Below, one piece after another: positions 27,162-43,898 of a DNA stretch of 64,000 nucleotides; the stretch's first letter is position 1; every line of letters starts with the position of its first letter. The translations under genes were made by a program, and so were the position numbers. Under the pieces are notes generated by a model that saw only the letters and a program-made list of their open reading frames with translations, was not told the origin of the DNA and ran no database searches. The DNA comes from Chlorokybus atmophyticus (taxonomy: Eukaryota > Streptophyta > Chlorokybophyceae > Chlorokybales > Chlorokybaceae), in NCBI GenBank assembly GCA_009103225.1, contig RHPI01003642.1, forward strand, positions 1,107,099 through 1,171,098, in the 5' to 3' direction.

Positions 27162-30100
27162 ATGACCGATGGAGAATATGGTACGGCTCTAACTGTTGAT
27201 TCGTCTAACCGTTGCCTGCGCATGATCATTGCCAGGGACTTCACAACTCCCAGTAGGCAAATGTTTTCACTTATCTAGCAATTGGCTTGTTAGGTTGGTA
27301 GCTACAGCAACATCATGCCTTTCAGCATTGGCTGTGCTAGGAGCATTGTGCATTGCCTTGTTGATTATTTCGAACCTCAGACCATGCATCCTTGCAGGTT
27401 GTCGTGTGCTTATCAGTTAGCCCAAGGCTTAGGATCTTGACGATCTTGTTGCGTGTGTGACTTGAGAGGGTTGGCGTGAAGAGTATTGATCTCATTGCAT
27501 TTGCATGTCCAGTACATGTAATCAATACCTTACCTCTGTAGGCACCGACTTTAACTTGTGCTGTGCATTTGTTGCTGAGCAAAGTCGTGTGCAGAGGCCG
27601 CCCCAGCAAGGCAGCGTAGGCAGTGGGTCAGGGGCATGGAAGACGCCTGCTTGCGCGAGCTGGCTGGGGAGCCAGCTGCAGCCCAGGTGCGGAAAAGGAC
27701 CCATTATGCTAGCAGCGCGACGTGATCATGCGCTGAAGTCATTTGCTATGTGTGCAGTCCACCAGTGAGGAAGGGTACAGTCAAAGTTCCGGACGCCGGT
27801 ATGGTAGTCGTTCTGTAGCTGCTGCCCGTGGCACATTCGCTACCAGGCAGACCTCCAGCAAACCTGACCATGATGACGAGTTGGAGGCGAGGGAACAAGG
27901 TTTCAATGTTTTGCTCAGGTATCACCAAGCAGTAACTTCTCCAGTGTTTGCAATTTCTATGCCTATATCTTTGGACATGCATGCGTTAATCCAACCATGT
28001 CATGCACAAACTGAAGCAGCGCGAATTTGTCTTGATGTGTTCTGCAACAGTGGTGCGAATGAAGAAAGAGTTCGTGCACAACGTCAGCGAGAGCTGGCAA
28101 GGAAGCGTCAGCCAGGTCTTCCAGAGAACTCCAGATTGACTGGGCGGCGCAATTGGACGAAGGATTCGGCGCAGGTGTCAATACGCACAAGTGATGGGCA
28201 TGCACTGTTGTTGAAAACAGGCACTCGCTCTAGTTTGGAAGACCTCTCCACCTTGCCCGAAGATGATTCTAGTGGTGTGTACTTGTTTGCAAATGTCTGC
28301 TAGGGTCATGGTATGGTTGTCTTGCTTGCAAATGGCATGCTGCTATGGGGTATGGTGTGATGTGTTGGTACTGACAAGACATGCGCAGGCACCGTGCTGC
28401 TTGCACAACAAGAACAGGGCTTGTTCCGGTCACAAGAAACAAGCACCTTCAACAAGCTTGTCGCCGGCGGTGCTGATGTTGAACTCCGAGGTGAAGCCAA
28501 CACACATCCACTGGCAGGTATTGAAGATACGGTGTGGGCCGTACAGTTTATTGGCCATAGTAATGGCGCGGTGACATGTTGCATTTGCTTAGCGTTATTG
28601 CTATGGTGCGCAGGGTTGATGGGCTCAGTGTCATGTTCCCCATCAACAGACTCTGGACTTGAACAAATAGGAGACTATGATGAGGATTTGTTCGAGCATG
28701 ACGATCATGAAGAAGCGAGTGTTTTGACCGGAGATGCTCTGTTTGCTGACTTACAAGAGCCGCACAAAGGGCACTATGGAGATCCTGACTTACAGCACAG
28801 CAGGTTATCTTCGAGAGGCTCGATGACGTCGCGCCCACAGAGTTCTTCACCGGAACCAGATGCTGAGACAGCGACAGTGCCAATGAAGGTATGCATGCGT
28901 ACAATTTAAAGTTTGTATTTAAAGTTTGTATTTGCAACGTGTCACAGAATATATTCGAACCGCTTGTTGAGGCTTTCGTTGCATGTGCGCAGTCGAGTGC
29001 ATTTGCACTGACACCGAAAGACATCAATGCGTTGCGGGTCAGCATGAAGGGCATGCATTTGTCGTCTGCAGCTTCAGGCAGTGGCCGGTCGCGAAGCTTT
29101 AGGCTTGCAAAAGAAGCCAAGGTGAGATATATTGCTTTAGTGACATGGAGGATGCTGCGCAGTTGCGCTGCTCGAGCAAAGATGCGTAATCGTTGGTGAT
29201 GGCCACAGATGTGCAATGCATGCCATTGCAGTGTATCCTTGTGGTAAAGGCGCGGAGTGCTTCATGCATACAATCCACGTATAGGTGGATAGGCTTGTAA
29301 GGCTTGCAGTTGCAACAGGAACCTGTAGACGAAGTGCCTGAAGAGGTGGACGTTCTACCAAGCGCTGTCCTGCCAACTGGTATACCCTATGTGCCCAGCT
29401 TGGAACAGCAGCGCACCCTGCGTAGTGAGACAGATGATGCTGCTGAAGCGTCACCAAGTGGTAAGCTCACTGTTGAAGTGTTCATGTTGACTTGCAGTCG
29501 CTATAACCTCTTGACCTAATGAAGTATCTACTTGGCTGTGTTTCAGCAGCAGGGGGGCGTTCAGCCAGAAGGTCAACGAATACACGCTTGGAGTCTGCAA
29601 GGCGCAGGACAGCTGCACCATCGGAGGACTCGCAAGCTATGGCGGCCGTTTTGCATGCAGTTGCCATGGAAAACCAAAGACATGCTCAACTATTATCAAG
29701 CAGGTATGCATTTGTATTTTTTGGGTTCCTCGTTGTCCAATCCCCTCCCTTGGGTTGTCTGCACTCACTGATGAAAGGGCATGCCCCGTCCAATCACCAT
29801 GTTGTCATGCGCTGCAGTTCATTTACAGCACGAGAGCCTGTCTCAGCAGTGGGTGATGCAAGCAGGTAAGTGTCATAGTTGCCACCGTTGTTCCCGTAGA
29901 AGTATACATGGCTAAGTGTCTGTACACATCCAGTTTGCCGGTGAGCTATCGCCGAAGCATAAGTCATCCAGGACCTGTTGATGTACCTATGGACAAGGTC
30001 TCCCTCTCCCCACATGATGCTCCTGCGGTTACTGCAAGCGTATGTGGCAGACCGTCAGCTTCTTGGTGTGCTTCTGTTTATGGTTATGGTATTTTTTAAG

Positions 30101-33100
30101 GGGTGCTTGTCTGGCCTTGCAGATAGTTGGCGCATCCAGCTTAGCAGCAGGTTCAAAGAGGCAACGTGTGACCGGTAACCAAGGCAGCTCTGCCAGTCAA
30201 ACACTGGGATCATCACTTAAGCCTGATGTGCCCATCATTGACAAACTCAACCAACACATGGAGCAGCTGGAGCCACGAGAGCAACAGTACTTGTTGAAGG
30301 TATGGCAGCTTATCGCTTTGCCTGTGCGGATCAGTTGTGTGAGGTCAGTTCTCTGGGCATTGCTCCTGCCCTATGGCAACACTTCCAATTGTGCCAGGTT
30401 CTCGAGAAGGTCCACAAGGCTCAACAAGAAGGGATCAGTGTGGATCGGCTTTTCGCATCACTTGAAAACATCTCTGGCCAGCAGCCATCCACGAAGTCCA
30501 ATCAATCTATACCCCATGCCACAGCTGGTCACAAGTTGGTACAGCAATTTACGCTACGTTTGCTGTCCACATATGGCAGCACCGAGTTGATAGGGTTGAC
30601 TGAAGTCGACTTCTATGATGCCAACGGCAAGGTTAAAGTCCTTCCAGAGAATATCGCTCTCCATGGCAGGCCCACTCTGGACAACAGCCTCACTCGTTTA
30701 GTAAATGGCCGTGCCAGAACGCAGAACGAGCGCAATATGTGGGTGGACACTTTGCCAGACCCTGGTCAGCCACCTCTTGATCTGGTGTTTACAGTAATTT
30801 CTGAGACACCTATTGTCAAAATACTGGTGTGGAACTACAACAAGGGCTTGCGGGAGAATGCAATCGGCGTCAAAGAAATGCAAGTCTATTGTGGCCCAGA
30901 TCTCGTGTGGCAAGGTGTCATAAGCAAAGGTTGTGGTAACTCCGTCCTTGATTACTACACGACTATTTTGCTGGTTGACGACGTCGCATCACGATCTCCC
31001 ACCCCGGCAAACGAGTTTTATTTCCCTACAAAGTGGCCCGCAGAGCAGAACGGGGCGCCACCTGTGCCTGAGCCGTTAAGTATGCCTCCACCAGTTTTGC
31101 CCTTCTCATCTGCCGAGGTCCCTGCTAGTCTTGGAACAACTGATGACTCCAGCTCTAAAAGCAGCAGTGCTGCAAATGTCACCATGCTTGGAAGCAGCCT
31201 TTTTGGGCTCCCTCAGCAATTCAGCTTTTTCAGCCTTGCTGATGATGCCCAGTCGAAGCAGACACAAGCAGTGCCAGCTGCGTTGGATGTTTCGAGGTAT
31301 GCCTACAAGCGTGGTCAATGCAGTTGATTGTTGTATGCTATATGATTACAGAGCATTTGGTTTCTCAAACATGCTTACCCAATTGTCAGCAGGGTGTCGA
31401 CGCCGCTGTTTGCATCTTCAAGTGTGCAGCACCCAACTCAGACAGCAAGGGATACCAGCTTATGGCTGCCAGGTAGAATTCTGCACACTGCATCCCTACA
31501 CTGAGACGTGCCGTTTACTTCAGTCCACTCAATGCCTAATGTGTTTGTGTACCATAGGTGTGCAGCGCCCCTCTCATCAAGCGTTCAATGCCATAGCACC
31601 ATCGCCTAACATTCTAACCAGTGAGCTGCTGGAGCAAGTGGTTGGTTCAGTGCCCAATGCGGCTTCCTCAAGCCGCCCAGCTCGCCGCCATTCAGATGAA
31701 GTTGCTGATCGTGGTAGTACGGTGGCAGCAGATCAGGTTGCAAGTCAAGGCCTCGCATCCATTCTTCCGGCTGCACCTCAAGTTCGTCGGCGCCGCAGCG
31801 TTGGTATTGCAGCACAGCCAGCGCTCTCCACTCTGCTGCAGTCTGAAGCATCAGCAGTCACGACAGAGCCCTCTCGTGCTGTAAATCAGTCAGCCTTGAA
31901 ACAGTTTTCTGCATCCCTACGAAGTGTGTCAATGCCATCAGGTTCTCCACGCAAGCAGAGTGGCATTGGGCTAGCATCGGCGCATGCACCGTCACCATTT
32001 GCACTGCCTGTGCGTGCTGGGTCTCCAGTGGGTGGATTGGTGCTGGGTACAAGTCGTGCAAACGTTTCACTCCTACCACAGCCTCTCAGTCGCATCCACT
32101 CAGTAGAGTTGCCGGCAACTGCCTCAGCTGCTATCAGTACCACTTCTGGAGCTGTTGATGATGATATGTCTCCCCCGGTTGTCACAAGACAGCCACGGCG
32201 GCAGCGGCAGAATCGATCGCCGCTGGATGATTCTCTGGACTCGCTTGCTTACTTCCAAATGAAACATCTTGGTAGGGTGCAGCCAAATCTGAGGGATCCA
32301 ACCTTGACAACCGCGCCCAACCCTTCGCACGACAAGCTGCTCGGATCACCGGAGTCGCAGACCTCTTCTGCCGCATCGCCTGTAGCACATAGAGGGGATC
32401 CATCAGACAGTCCAAAAGATAGGTCGCAACTGTGGGCGAAGCTGGCACTGAAAGGTGATATGAGCGTCACAGCCAGCAGTATCTCGTCATCTTTGGCATT
32501 GCAAGCTGCTAAACAGGGCACGCTACCAAGTGCACTGGACAGCTCAGCCAACTTTGCAGGATTTGACATTCCTGTGTCACCGGCCACAACGCAGCCTGTT
32601 TTTGCCATTCCAACTCTGCCTGCTGGGAGAAGCTTGGTCATCAACATTCTGACTACGTGGGGTGATCCACACTATGTAGGCCTTGCTGGGCTAGAGATGT
32701 TTGATGGTAATGGAGAGCTTGTTACAATTTCCAGTGTCGCCCGTCAGGTAATTTCGCGTTCTACGTGCGCAAAGGCTCTCACATTTGCGGGTGACAGTGT
32801 TATGTGGGCAGCTAACCTCAGGTTGCTATGCATGCAGGTTCGCGCCAACCCATCCAGTGTCAATGATCTTCCTGAGTATGGCAGTGATCCACGCACTATA
32901 GACAAGCTGGTAGATGGAGTGAATCAGACCTGCGATGACTTACATGTCTGGCTAGCACCCTACACTGCTGGGTCTCCACACTACATATTCATTGACTTGG
33001 ATCACTTCACCACGCTGGGCATGCTGCGATTCTGGAACTATAACAAGTCCCGCATTCACTCATACAGAGGAGCCAAAACCATTGAGGTTCGTCTCGATTC

Positions 33101-34981
33101 GCAGTTGATCTTTTACGGTGACATCCAAAAAGCCCCTGGCAATGACCTCGACGCTCCCCACTATGCGGAGTCCATCTTGTTTACTACTGATGAGGTACAT
33201 GCGGAGCACTGCAAGCTCTGGAAACAGATGCAGGTTGTGCGCAAGTACGCAGCATCATGCTAGCTGACGCTTGACATCTCTTCTGGCAGGCTGTGCTAGC
33301 CAAAGTTGAGGAGTACGACAAGCGCTATGCGCGGGAAGCTGCGACAGCCTCAGTGGAAGATACAAATCCCAGCAAAAGACCATTGACCTCTGGCCGCATG
33401 TTGACACAGCCCAGTGTCAATAACCTACGAGAGGACGATCTGGCATTTGAGGTCGGGCTGGCAGGAGCTGGTCGAGAGTTGGGCCTTGATGGCAGGCCTG
33501 TAACCGCTGCTTCACAGCTAGAAGAGGTTGACTGTCCGGCTACACCAATGCGTCCAAGTCCTCCGCGGGATAGTTTGCGCTTGGCACCTGCAGCAGCACT
33601 ACCGCCCAAGCCCAGTGTATATCCTCGGGGTCGACTGCTGCGATTAGACTTAGTAAGCACTTGGGGAGACAGACATTACATGGGCTTGACTGCTATACAG
33701 GTGCTGGACCCAGCAATGCTGCCAATCCCTGTCTCTGTTTCTAGTTTAGATGCACGGCCCAGGGACTTGAACGACATTCCTGGGTATTCTGGAGATGATC
33801 GGACATTAGACAAGCTGGTGGATGGCTGCAACGTGACCCAAGATGACCATCACATGTGGTTGATTCCGTTCCACAAGACTGGTCCGCACTACCTCACCAT
33901 TGACTTGGGACAGGCAACAGACATTGGCGGCATCCGAGTATGGAACTACAACAAGAGCGAAGAAGACACCTTCCGTGGTGTGTACCGCGTCTTTATTTCC
34001 TTGGACGGTACATCGCTCTCGCCTCCGGCTGGCCATATACTGCGCAAAGCACCAGGCACGGACACCTACGATTTTGGTCAGTTGCTGCGCTTGTATTCGC
34101 CTGGCAGTGAGCCTGCTCTGGCGGCTTTGCGAGCACAGAATGAGCGGCTGTTGCACATAGAGGAAGCTCTGCAGCGACGCAATCACAACGAGCTGTTACA
34201 GCAGGACTACGAAACGTCTTTGCTTCCCTCTGGATGCACCATCAGGTTGTTGCTTTTGTCTACTTGGGGCGATCCTTGGTACATGGGACTAAACGGCTTA
34301 GAGCTATATGATGCCTGGGGCCGGCGCATCCTTGTTGGGCGTAAAAACATTGCAGCTCACCTGGAGAGTGTGAATGTGCTGCCTGATGTTGAGGGTGACG
34401 TCCGGACAGTGGACAAGTTGCTGGACAAAACCAACAACACTTGGGATGAAACGCACATGTGGCTCACCACCTTCACACCTGGCAAAGCAAACTGGATAAA
34501 CCTTTTCTTTGACGAGCCTGTCACCATTTCCCTCATAAAGCTGTGGAATTACAGCAAAACCCCATCACGAGGTGTTCAAGAAATGGAGGTAATCGGTTCT
34601 ACAGTATGCGTGGCTGCCTGGCATGACAGGCCTTTTCCTCATGCTCATGGTTTACATTTGGCTGATGCTGTGTGTCTGCAGGTATTGGTGGACAATTTGC
34701 TTGTGTACAAAGGATTTCTGCGCAAAGCTCCTGCACGAGACCCGTCCCTCCCTCCCCACGCTTTCCCACCCGATTTTACCCAGTCCATCGTTTTCACTAA
34801 TGATGAGGCGGTTGTCGCTGCTGAAAAGCAGCATGTCTACCGGTTTTGTGATGCGGATCAGTCGGTGCTTCTCGTAAATGAGAACCGTTTTGAAGGGAGC
34901 GCCAAACCGGCTTCACACCTGCCGCATGGCCCCAGACCCGCCACTGCAGTGTCTAGTGCTGCTGAGCCGCAGCATAGATAG
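27162..34981 (+). CDS. KATNIP: Katanin-interacting protein homologue (KATNIP, formerly KIAA0556)
   Basis: Large ciliary/basal-body protein; animal KATNIP binds microtubules and katanin and is a Joubert-syndrome gene. Eighteen exons (27162-27180, 27595-27686, 27758-27918, 28051-28274, 28389-28517, 28614-28888, 28948-29121, 29310-29460, 29550-29703, 29818-29865, 29934-29997, 30123-30299, 30398-31296, 31393-31472, 31558-32747, 32838-33194, 33290-34588, 34682-34981) sum to 5,793 nt, 1,930 residues, all in phase. Four copies of the KATNIP (DUF4457) domain start near residues 600, 1235, 1510 and 1710. Each begins (L/I)xxxSTWGDxxYxGLxxLE or similar and carries TxDKLVDGxNxTxDDxHMW and FWNYNKS. Between repeats 1 and 2 lies ~400 residues of Ser/Ala/Pro-rich linker. 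The first 550 residues are Ser/Arg-rich and weakly conserved. The start (ATG at 27162, a 19-nt first exon) is the least certain part; an alternative is the ATG at about 27636. Confidence 0.88.
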
Positions 34982-36013
34982 TTAGGACTCTGTGTGCAGC
35001 TTGAGAGTGTTTTGTCTAGTGTTTCCCCCGTCCTGTTTAATATTGTACATGTCCGCGCTCGCCAACGCGTGTCTGTAAGGCGTTTGTATGATTGTAGTAC
35101 TGTACTATTCAATAATGGAGGCTACTACCTGCCTGTTCGGGACTACCTGATCCTGCCTGCAGAGATCTGTTGAGGTCTTGTGTATCTGGTCGTTTGCATT
35201 CTTAAACAATGCACAAAGGTTTGTATGCTGCTGGCAGCATGGATCATGGGTTGTTCAGGCAGCACGCATCGTGCTACCGTCGGCCATACACATAAGACAC
35301 AATGGTTGCACGGGCCTGCATTTTTTGTAAATATTCATTTGCAGAGATCGCAGTACAGACCTCGTGTATGTGCACATGTAGGGGTTCTCTGCGGTCAGTG
35401 TTCGATGATACATATCTACACTCTTACTGATTGCTGATTTCTAGCTTGTATACGAGGTTAAAGTGCCATATCCATGTCTTGACCTATATTAAAAAAGCCT
35501 TTGGAGAGAGAAATGATGTAATCTATCCCATCCCATCAGCTGTGGTTTCAACACACCAATGTCTGCCTGCCGCATTGGCAAGCACACGGCGGAGGCGTTG
35601 TAGAGGACGATGGGGGAGTCATTGGCGTCGGCTGTTGCTGTCATTGCTGCTGCAAGATAAGCCGCTCACCACAGCCGTGGTGCAGTTGACTGAGAGTGCC
35701 ACGCATGCATGACTGACAGGGGGCAGTAGTGGTAGTGATAGAGTTAGGGGTAGTTACTACATAGCACGCAGGCGCGTGTCCTAGCCCGGTGGTCAAGTTG
35801 GTGAGTGCTGTGTGGTAGTTGTGCAGCTGCTTGTGCATGTAGCATTGCATGTATGCAATGCTACATGCATCTTATGTACACGGACATATCGTACAGACGC
35901 CGGTATGCGTGCACAGTGGACGAGCTGTACAACCCTAATAGTTGATGTGTGAACCACCACGTCAGTCAACCTAGCATTGACGTAATCAGCTATCAAACAA
36001 GCAGTAAGGGTCA
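34982..36013. other. Intergenic space between convergent KATNIP and PAS-kinase genes
   Basis: About 1 kb without a recognised exon. It holds both 3' ends and a strong hairpin at 35834-35869. Confidence 0.5.
35834..35869. repeat. Perfect 17-bp inverted repeat (hairpin)
   Basis: TGCATGTAGCATTGCAT is followed after GT by its exact reverse complement, which would fold into a 17-bp stem with a 2-base loop. It sits between the 3' ends of two convergent genes. Function unknown; it could be a small MITE core or a 3'-end element. Confidence 0.8.
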
Positions 36014-40063
<4,050 letters not shown>

Positions 40064-43000
40064 CTGTGACACCCCCCCGTGGTGAACTGTATACAAAGGA
40101 CGCTGTGTGTGGCGTGACCGGGACGACACCCGTCACAGCCTCTGCAGGCTACTTTCTTCCAGTGTATCAAAGTCTACTGCAATAACTGCCAGCAGTTCAC
40201 AGCGTTTCCCAATACACCATCAATGGCGGCAACTCGGACTGCACACAGCAGCGTGCCATGAGTGTCGCAGCCATGCATGGCAATACCGCACAAAAACACC
40301 GCTTGAAACAAAGACAGCAATAGGCAACAACAGCAAAGCGTAGCACAAGAGACGCGTACAGTTTAAAAGCGCATATAATACGCGGGCTCGGCCAATGCGA
40401 TAGCACGCGATGTTCAGAGTGTGGTGGCTTCAAGCTACCTAGCTGTCTGTGCACCTCATAACCACGGCATGCTGCGCGTCAAAATTGCTGGAACTGTCCA
40501 GCAGACGTTACTACGTGGTGATATGTTACCTGAGCTTCCAGAAAGCGCCAAAGCAATCAAACCCCAGCAGCACGCCAATTAGCCTCCGCCCAGACCAGCA
40601 TGCATCCACCCAAACCCCCACGCTGACCCCCGCTCCTTGCCCTACGCTGCCGTCTCCTTCCCCGACAGGCTCTGTGGCGACAGCGGCGCATCAACAAGGC
40701 AACTCCTCTCCCGCTGCACCAGCAGTAAGCTTAGCCCAGCCTGAGCCCTTACCACTGCAGCGATAGCGACGACAACACGGCTGCTGATACCAACTAACCT
40801 CTGTCAGACGGCGCCTTGCGGCAGGGGGAGGGGGGGGGGCAGCCAAGCAGAAGCCAGATCCATATTGGCTGACAAGTTGTCAGCCACCAATGAGCGATAA
40901 GCCATGTCGATTCATGTCCGTGCAACTTGTGGGCCACCAAAGTAATGTCTCTTTTGTGACAACTCGTGGCTGACAACTGTGTTGTACCGATACCTGGTGA
41001 TCAACAGCGCTTTGCAAACTCATAACATGGTCATGTGATGCCATCGCAAGGAAGGCTTCAATTATGTCATGTTCGAGTATGTTGTAGGCCTAGTCAACCA
41101 GAAGTGATGGTCACTGCAAGCACTGTCAGTTTGTTGCGCAGTTACGTCGTCGGCGCGTTACGACATGTGACGCGGCCCGTCAGATGACGGTCGTTAACGC
41201 CGGTACCATTTGCGCCTTTTGTTCGTATACATATACTGCCGGTCGTCCAAACGAAATCAGTTATGATAATGATATGTCGCATTGTATCTACCAGAGTATG
41301 AGTGCTGTTAGTGGGATGGGTTAAACGATTCTTTGGGGGTATGGGCCTCGTACCAATGGAAACGCCCTTTGTAGAACGCGTTTCGACTACAAACTCTCGC
41401 GCTGTGCCGAACATTCGCGCGGTACGAATTATGCCGTTTCTCGTTCGCCGTCGCCTTGGCGGTAAAAGAATTTTTTAGCATTTTACCTCGTATTTGGTAA
41501 CGGCGTTGTTAACGATGTCACGCCTAGGCTACGCCGCATTTAACTTGACGCACTGCAATGTAGAGGCGCTGCTACTATTTGTATATGGTACGAAATCCAT
41601 CGAACGTATTTGAATTCAATGAACTGTCTCCCCATGTGCATGCCAATGCGGCTATATGTGCCAACATACCGCCATATTAGCATACAATTCACTATCATAT
41701 TAAGGAGCTTACATTTTATCATTTGTTCGCACACATTCAAACAGTTGCATGATGTGCGGATGTACTTTTGACGGGTGAGATGTGTTTGATGTAAATACAA
41801 TGGCTTTCCCGTAATAGTCGCTGCCCAGCCAATGAGAGGCAGGCGGGCCGCGCAGCCCGGCAAACGCGAGCGGGTGTCAGTCGTCACTAATGGCCCATCA
41901 CATGGCCCGTGCGTAGGACCTTACATGTATCTGCGAATGCACACTGATATTATTAACTAGTGTTGCGGCTGTTTGGTCGGGCCGGCCGGCTTTTAAGGTG
42001 GTTTTTAAGATGGTTCAATTTTTCAATACAATGTAGAGCAATTCATACACGTTAACATACACTAGTACGTACCCGCGGCACAACCATGGGTCAAAGGACA
42101 CATATGCTTGCATTGCGTGATGTGTCATGGTCAAGTTGTGGTAGGCGGACGCATGCAAACCCCCAGCACTGGCTTAAACCCTTGTAACACCTGTGCCGGT
42201 CTTAAATGTTGTCTGCCAGCAACGCCACAAGCTGCACGTTTGCTCATACTGGCAACGCTTCCTCGCAACGGTTCAAGACGCAAAAACCCCATCACTGGCT
42301 TGGACAAATGTGACACCATTGCTAGTCTTAAATACTTATCACCAGCATTGATAAGACTTATCTAAGACCACCACCGGCGTAAACCTGTATAAAACGGCAC
42401 TAGCACAGGCTACATGTGTGCCCATACTGGCTAAAAGCAAACTTACAAGACACAAACAACCCAGCACCAGCAACGTCAACCCATCACATATGCCATTACT
42501 GGCTGTCGAATTGGAGTGCTATTGCGAACTAGGGTTGGAAGCTCCGTCAGTACCTGTAGACCGCAGTACCCGCAGTACCCACGATACTCACAGACCCGGC
42601 CAGACCAGGCCAGACCATGCAGGCGGTTGAACTACTGCGGCAACTGGAAAACCCACAGGCGGAAGCTTTCAGTACCTTGAGATCATGGCATGGATGCTGT
42701 TGGAGCTGGAAAACACTGTTCTAGCTGTCAAACGGCTTTCAAATTGTGTACCCACCACACTTTCAAGCTAAAGAGTTGCAAACCAGGTGCTGGAACTTTT
42801 CAGGTTGCAGAACATGCCGCCAAGGTTAGACGACCTTGCAGACAGCTGAACTGCTTGTTTTAGCCAATGTAAGCTTGAGATGCGTTAAGATCACTGTGCC
42901 GGCGTGTGCTGAAGCTGGCGAAGCACTGTTCCAGCTGACTGCCAGCAACCCAAGCTGCCAATCCACTGTTGCATGCTCAGGGGTTGCCGATCAGGGTTTA

Positions 43001-43344
43001 GACCGGTTTAAGAATCTGTCTGAGTGGTTGGGAGCTTGTGGCCTGCTGAAACCCCTCCAGCGAGTCTGATCCAGCTTGCAAGGTACACTTCTTGCAGACA
43101 TGTTGGGCATTTGTTTAAGTCTGGTTGAGAGGTCATAATCAAGCTCGTGCAGCAATTTTCTGTGCTTAGCCATGCATTGTTTTGCTGTTGCAAGCCTCAG
43201 TTCACTTGTCCGTCAGTTGACAAGCTAGTTGCAATCACTCAACTGTCTGTCAGTCCCACTGGTCTCAACCAACCATATCTTTGTCTGCAATGGCCTGTTG
43301 ACAGTAGCAAGTGCTGACACGCGCATTGGCTTTGTCATATATCC
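40064..43344. other. Gene-poor stretch upstream of the PAS kinase
   Basis: The first part (to about 40800) should hold the missing 5' exons and promoter of the kinase. Beyond that I see no protein I can name. A degenerate direct repeat lies at 42160-42350, and a poly-G run at about 40828-40840. Compositional patches (41100-41900) resemble old mobile-element debris but carry no intact feature. Confidence 0.45.
42160..42350. repeat. Imperfect direct repeat, unit about 65 bp, two copies
   Basis: The segment from about 42160 (CCCCAGCACTGGCTT ... GTCTTAAAT ... CCAGCA) recurs from about 42287 (CCCCATCACTGGCTT ... GTCTTAAAT ... CCAGCA) with substitutions. Further CACTGGCTT/ACTGGCT-like pieces continue to about 42500. 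It looks like an old minisatellite or decayed element. Confidence 0.55.
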
Positions 43345-43898
43345 ATGACTAGCCGTGCTGCACAGCTGATGCTGCCGCCCACCGCAATGCATTTAATGAG
43401 GCCGTTGCCATGCTCAATGAGCCAGTCTACGGCATCACGACGCGCACAAAGGAAATTCAACCAACAGCTCAAGCAGCAAAGAGACCTTGCGCTTCTGCAG
43501 CAGACCCAAGGTGGTACTCAACATACTCAGCTGCAAGATCTGCCACCAATGGAAACCAATTATGGAGATGCGCTGTCACCACATCGCCTCCCTCCAAAGC
43601 AAGACTATCAGCCACCTACCGTATTTACCCCAACACAGTCCCCCCCCGAATACAGTCCCCCCCAGTAAATTTGGGGGGGGGACTGTGTTTTGACCTTAGA
43701 GTCCCCCCCCCCCATTTTAGTATACCCCTTGAGGAGGACTGTATTGACATATAACGCGCGCTGCCTGCTGTGTGCGCGCGCGCGCGCGTGTGTGTGTGTG
43801 TATGTGCGCGCGTGTGTGCGCGCGTGTGTGCGTACGTGCGCGTGCGTGCGAGGGAATCACACATGCTAGCAACAACATCCAACACAAGTAATCTCTCA

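Noticed and set aside
31131-31557. Start of a 710-codon frame overlapping KATNIP
   Set aside because: Only the part from 31558 onward is an exon of KATNIP. The upstream portion runs in the wrong frame through an exon and introns.
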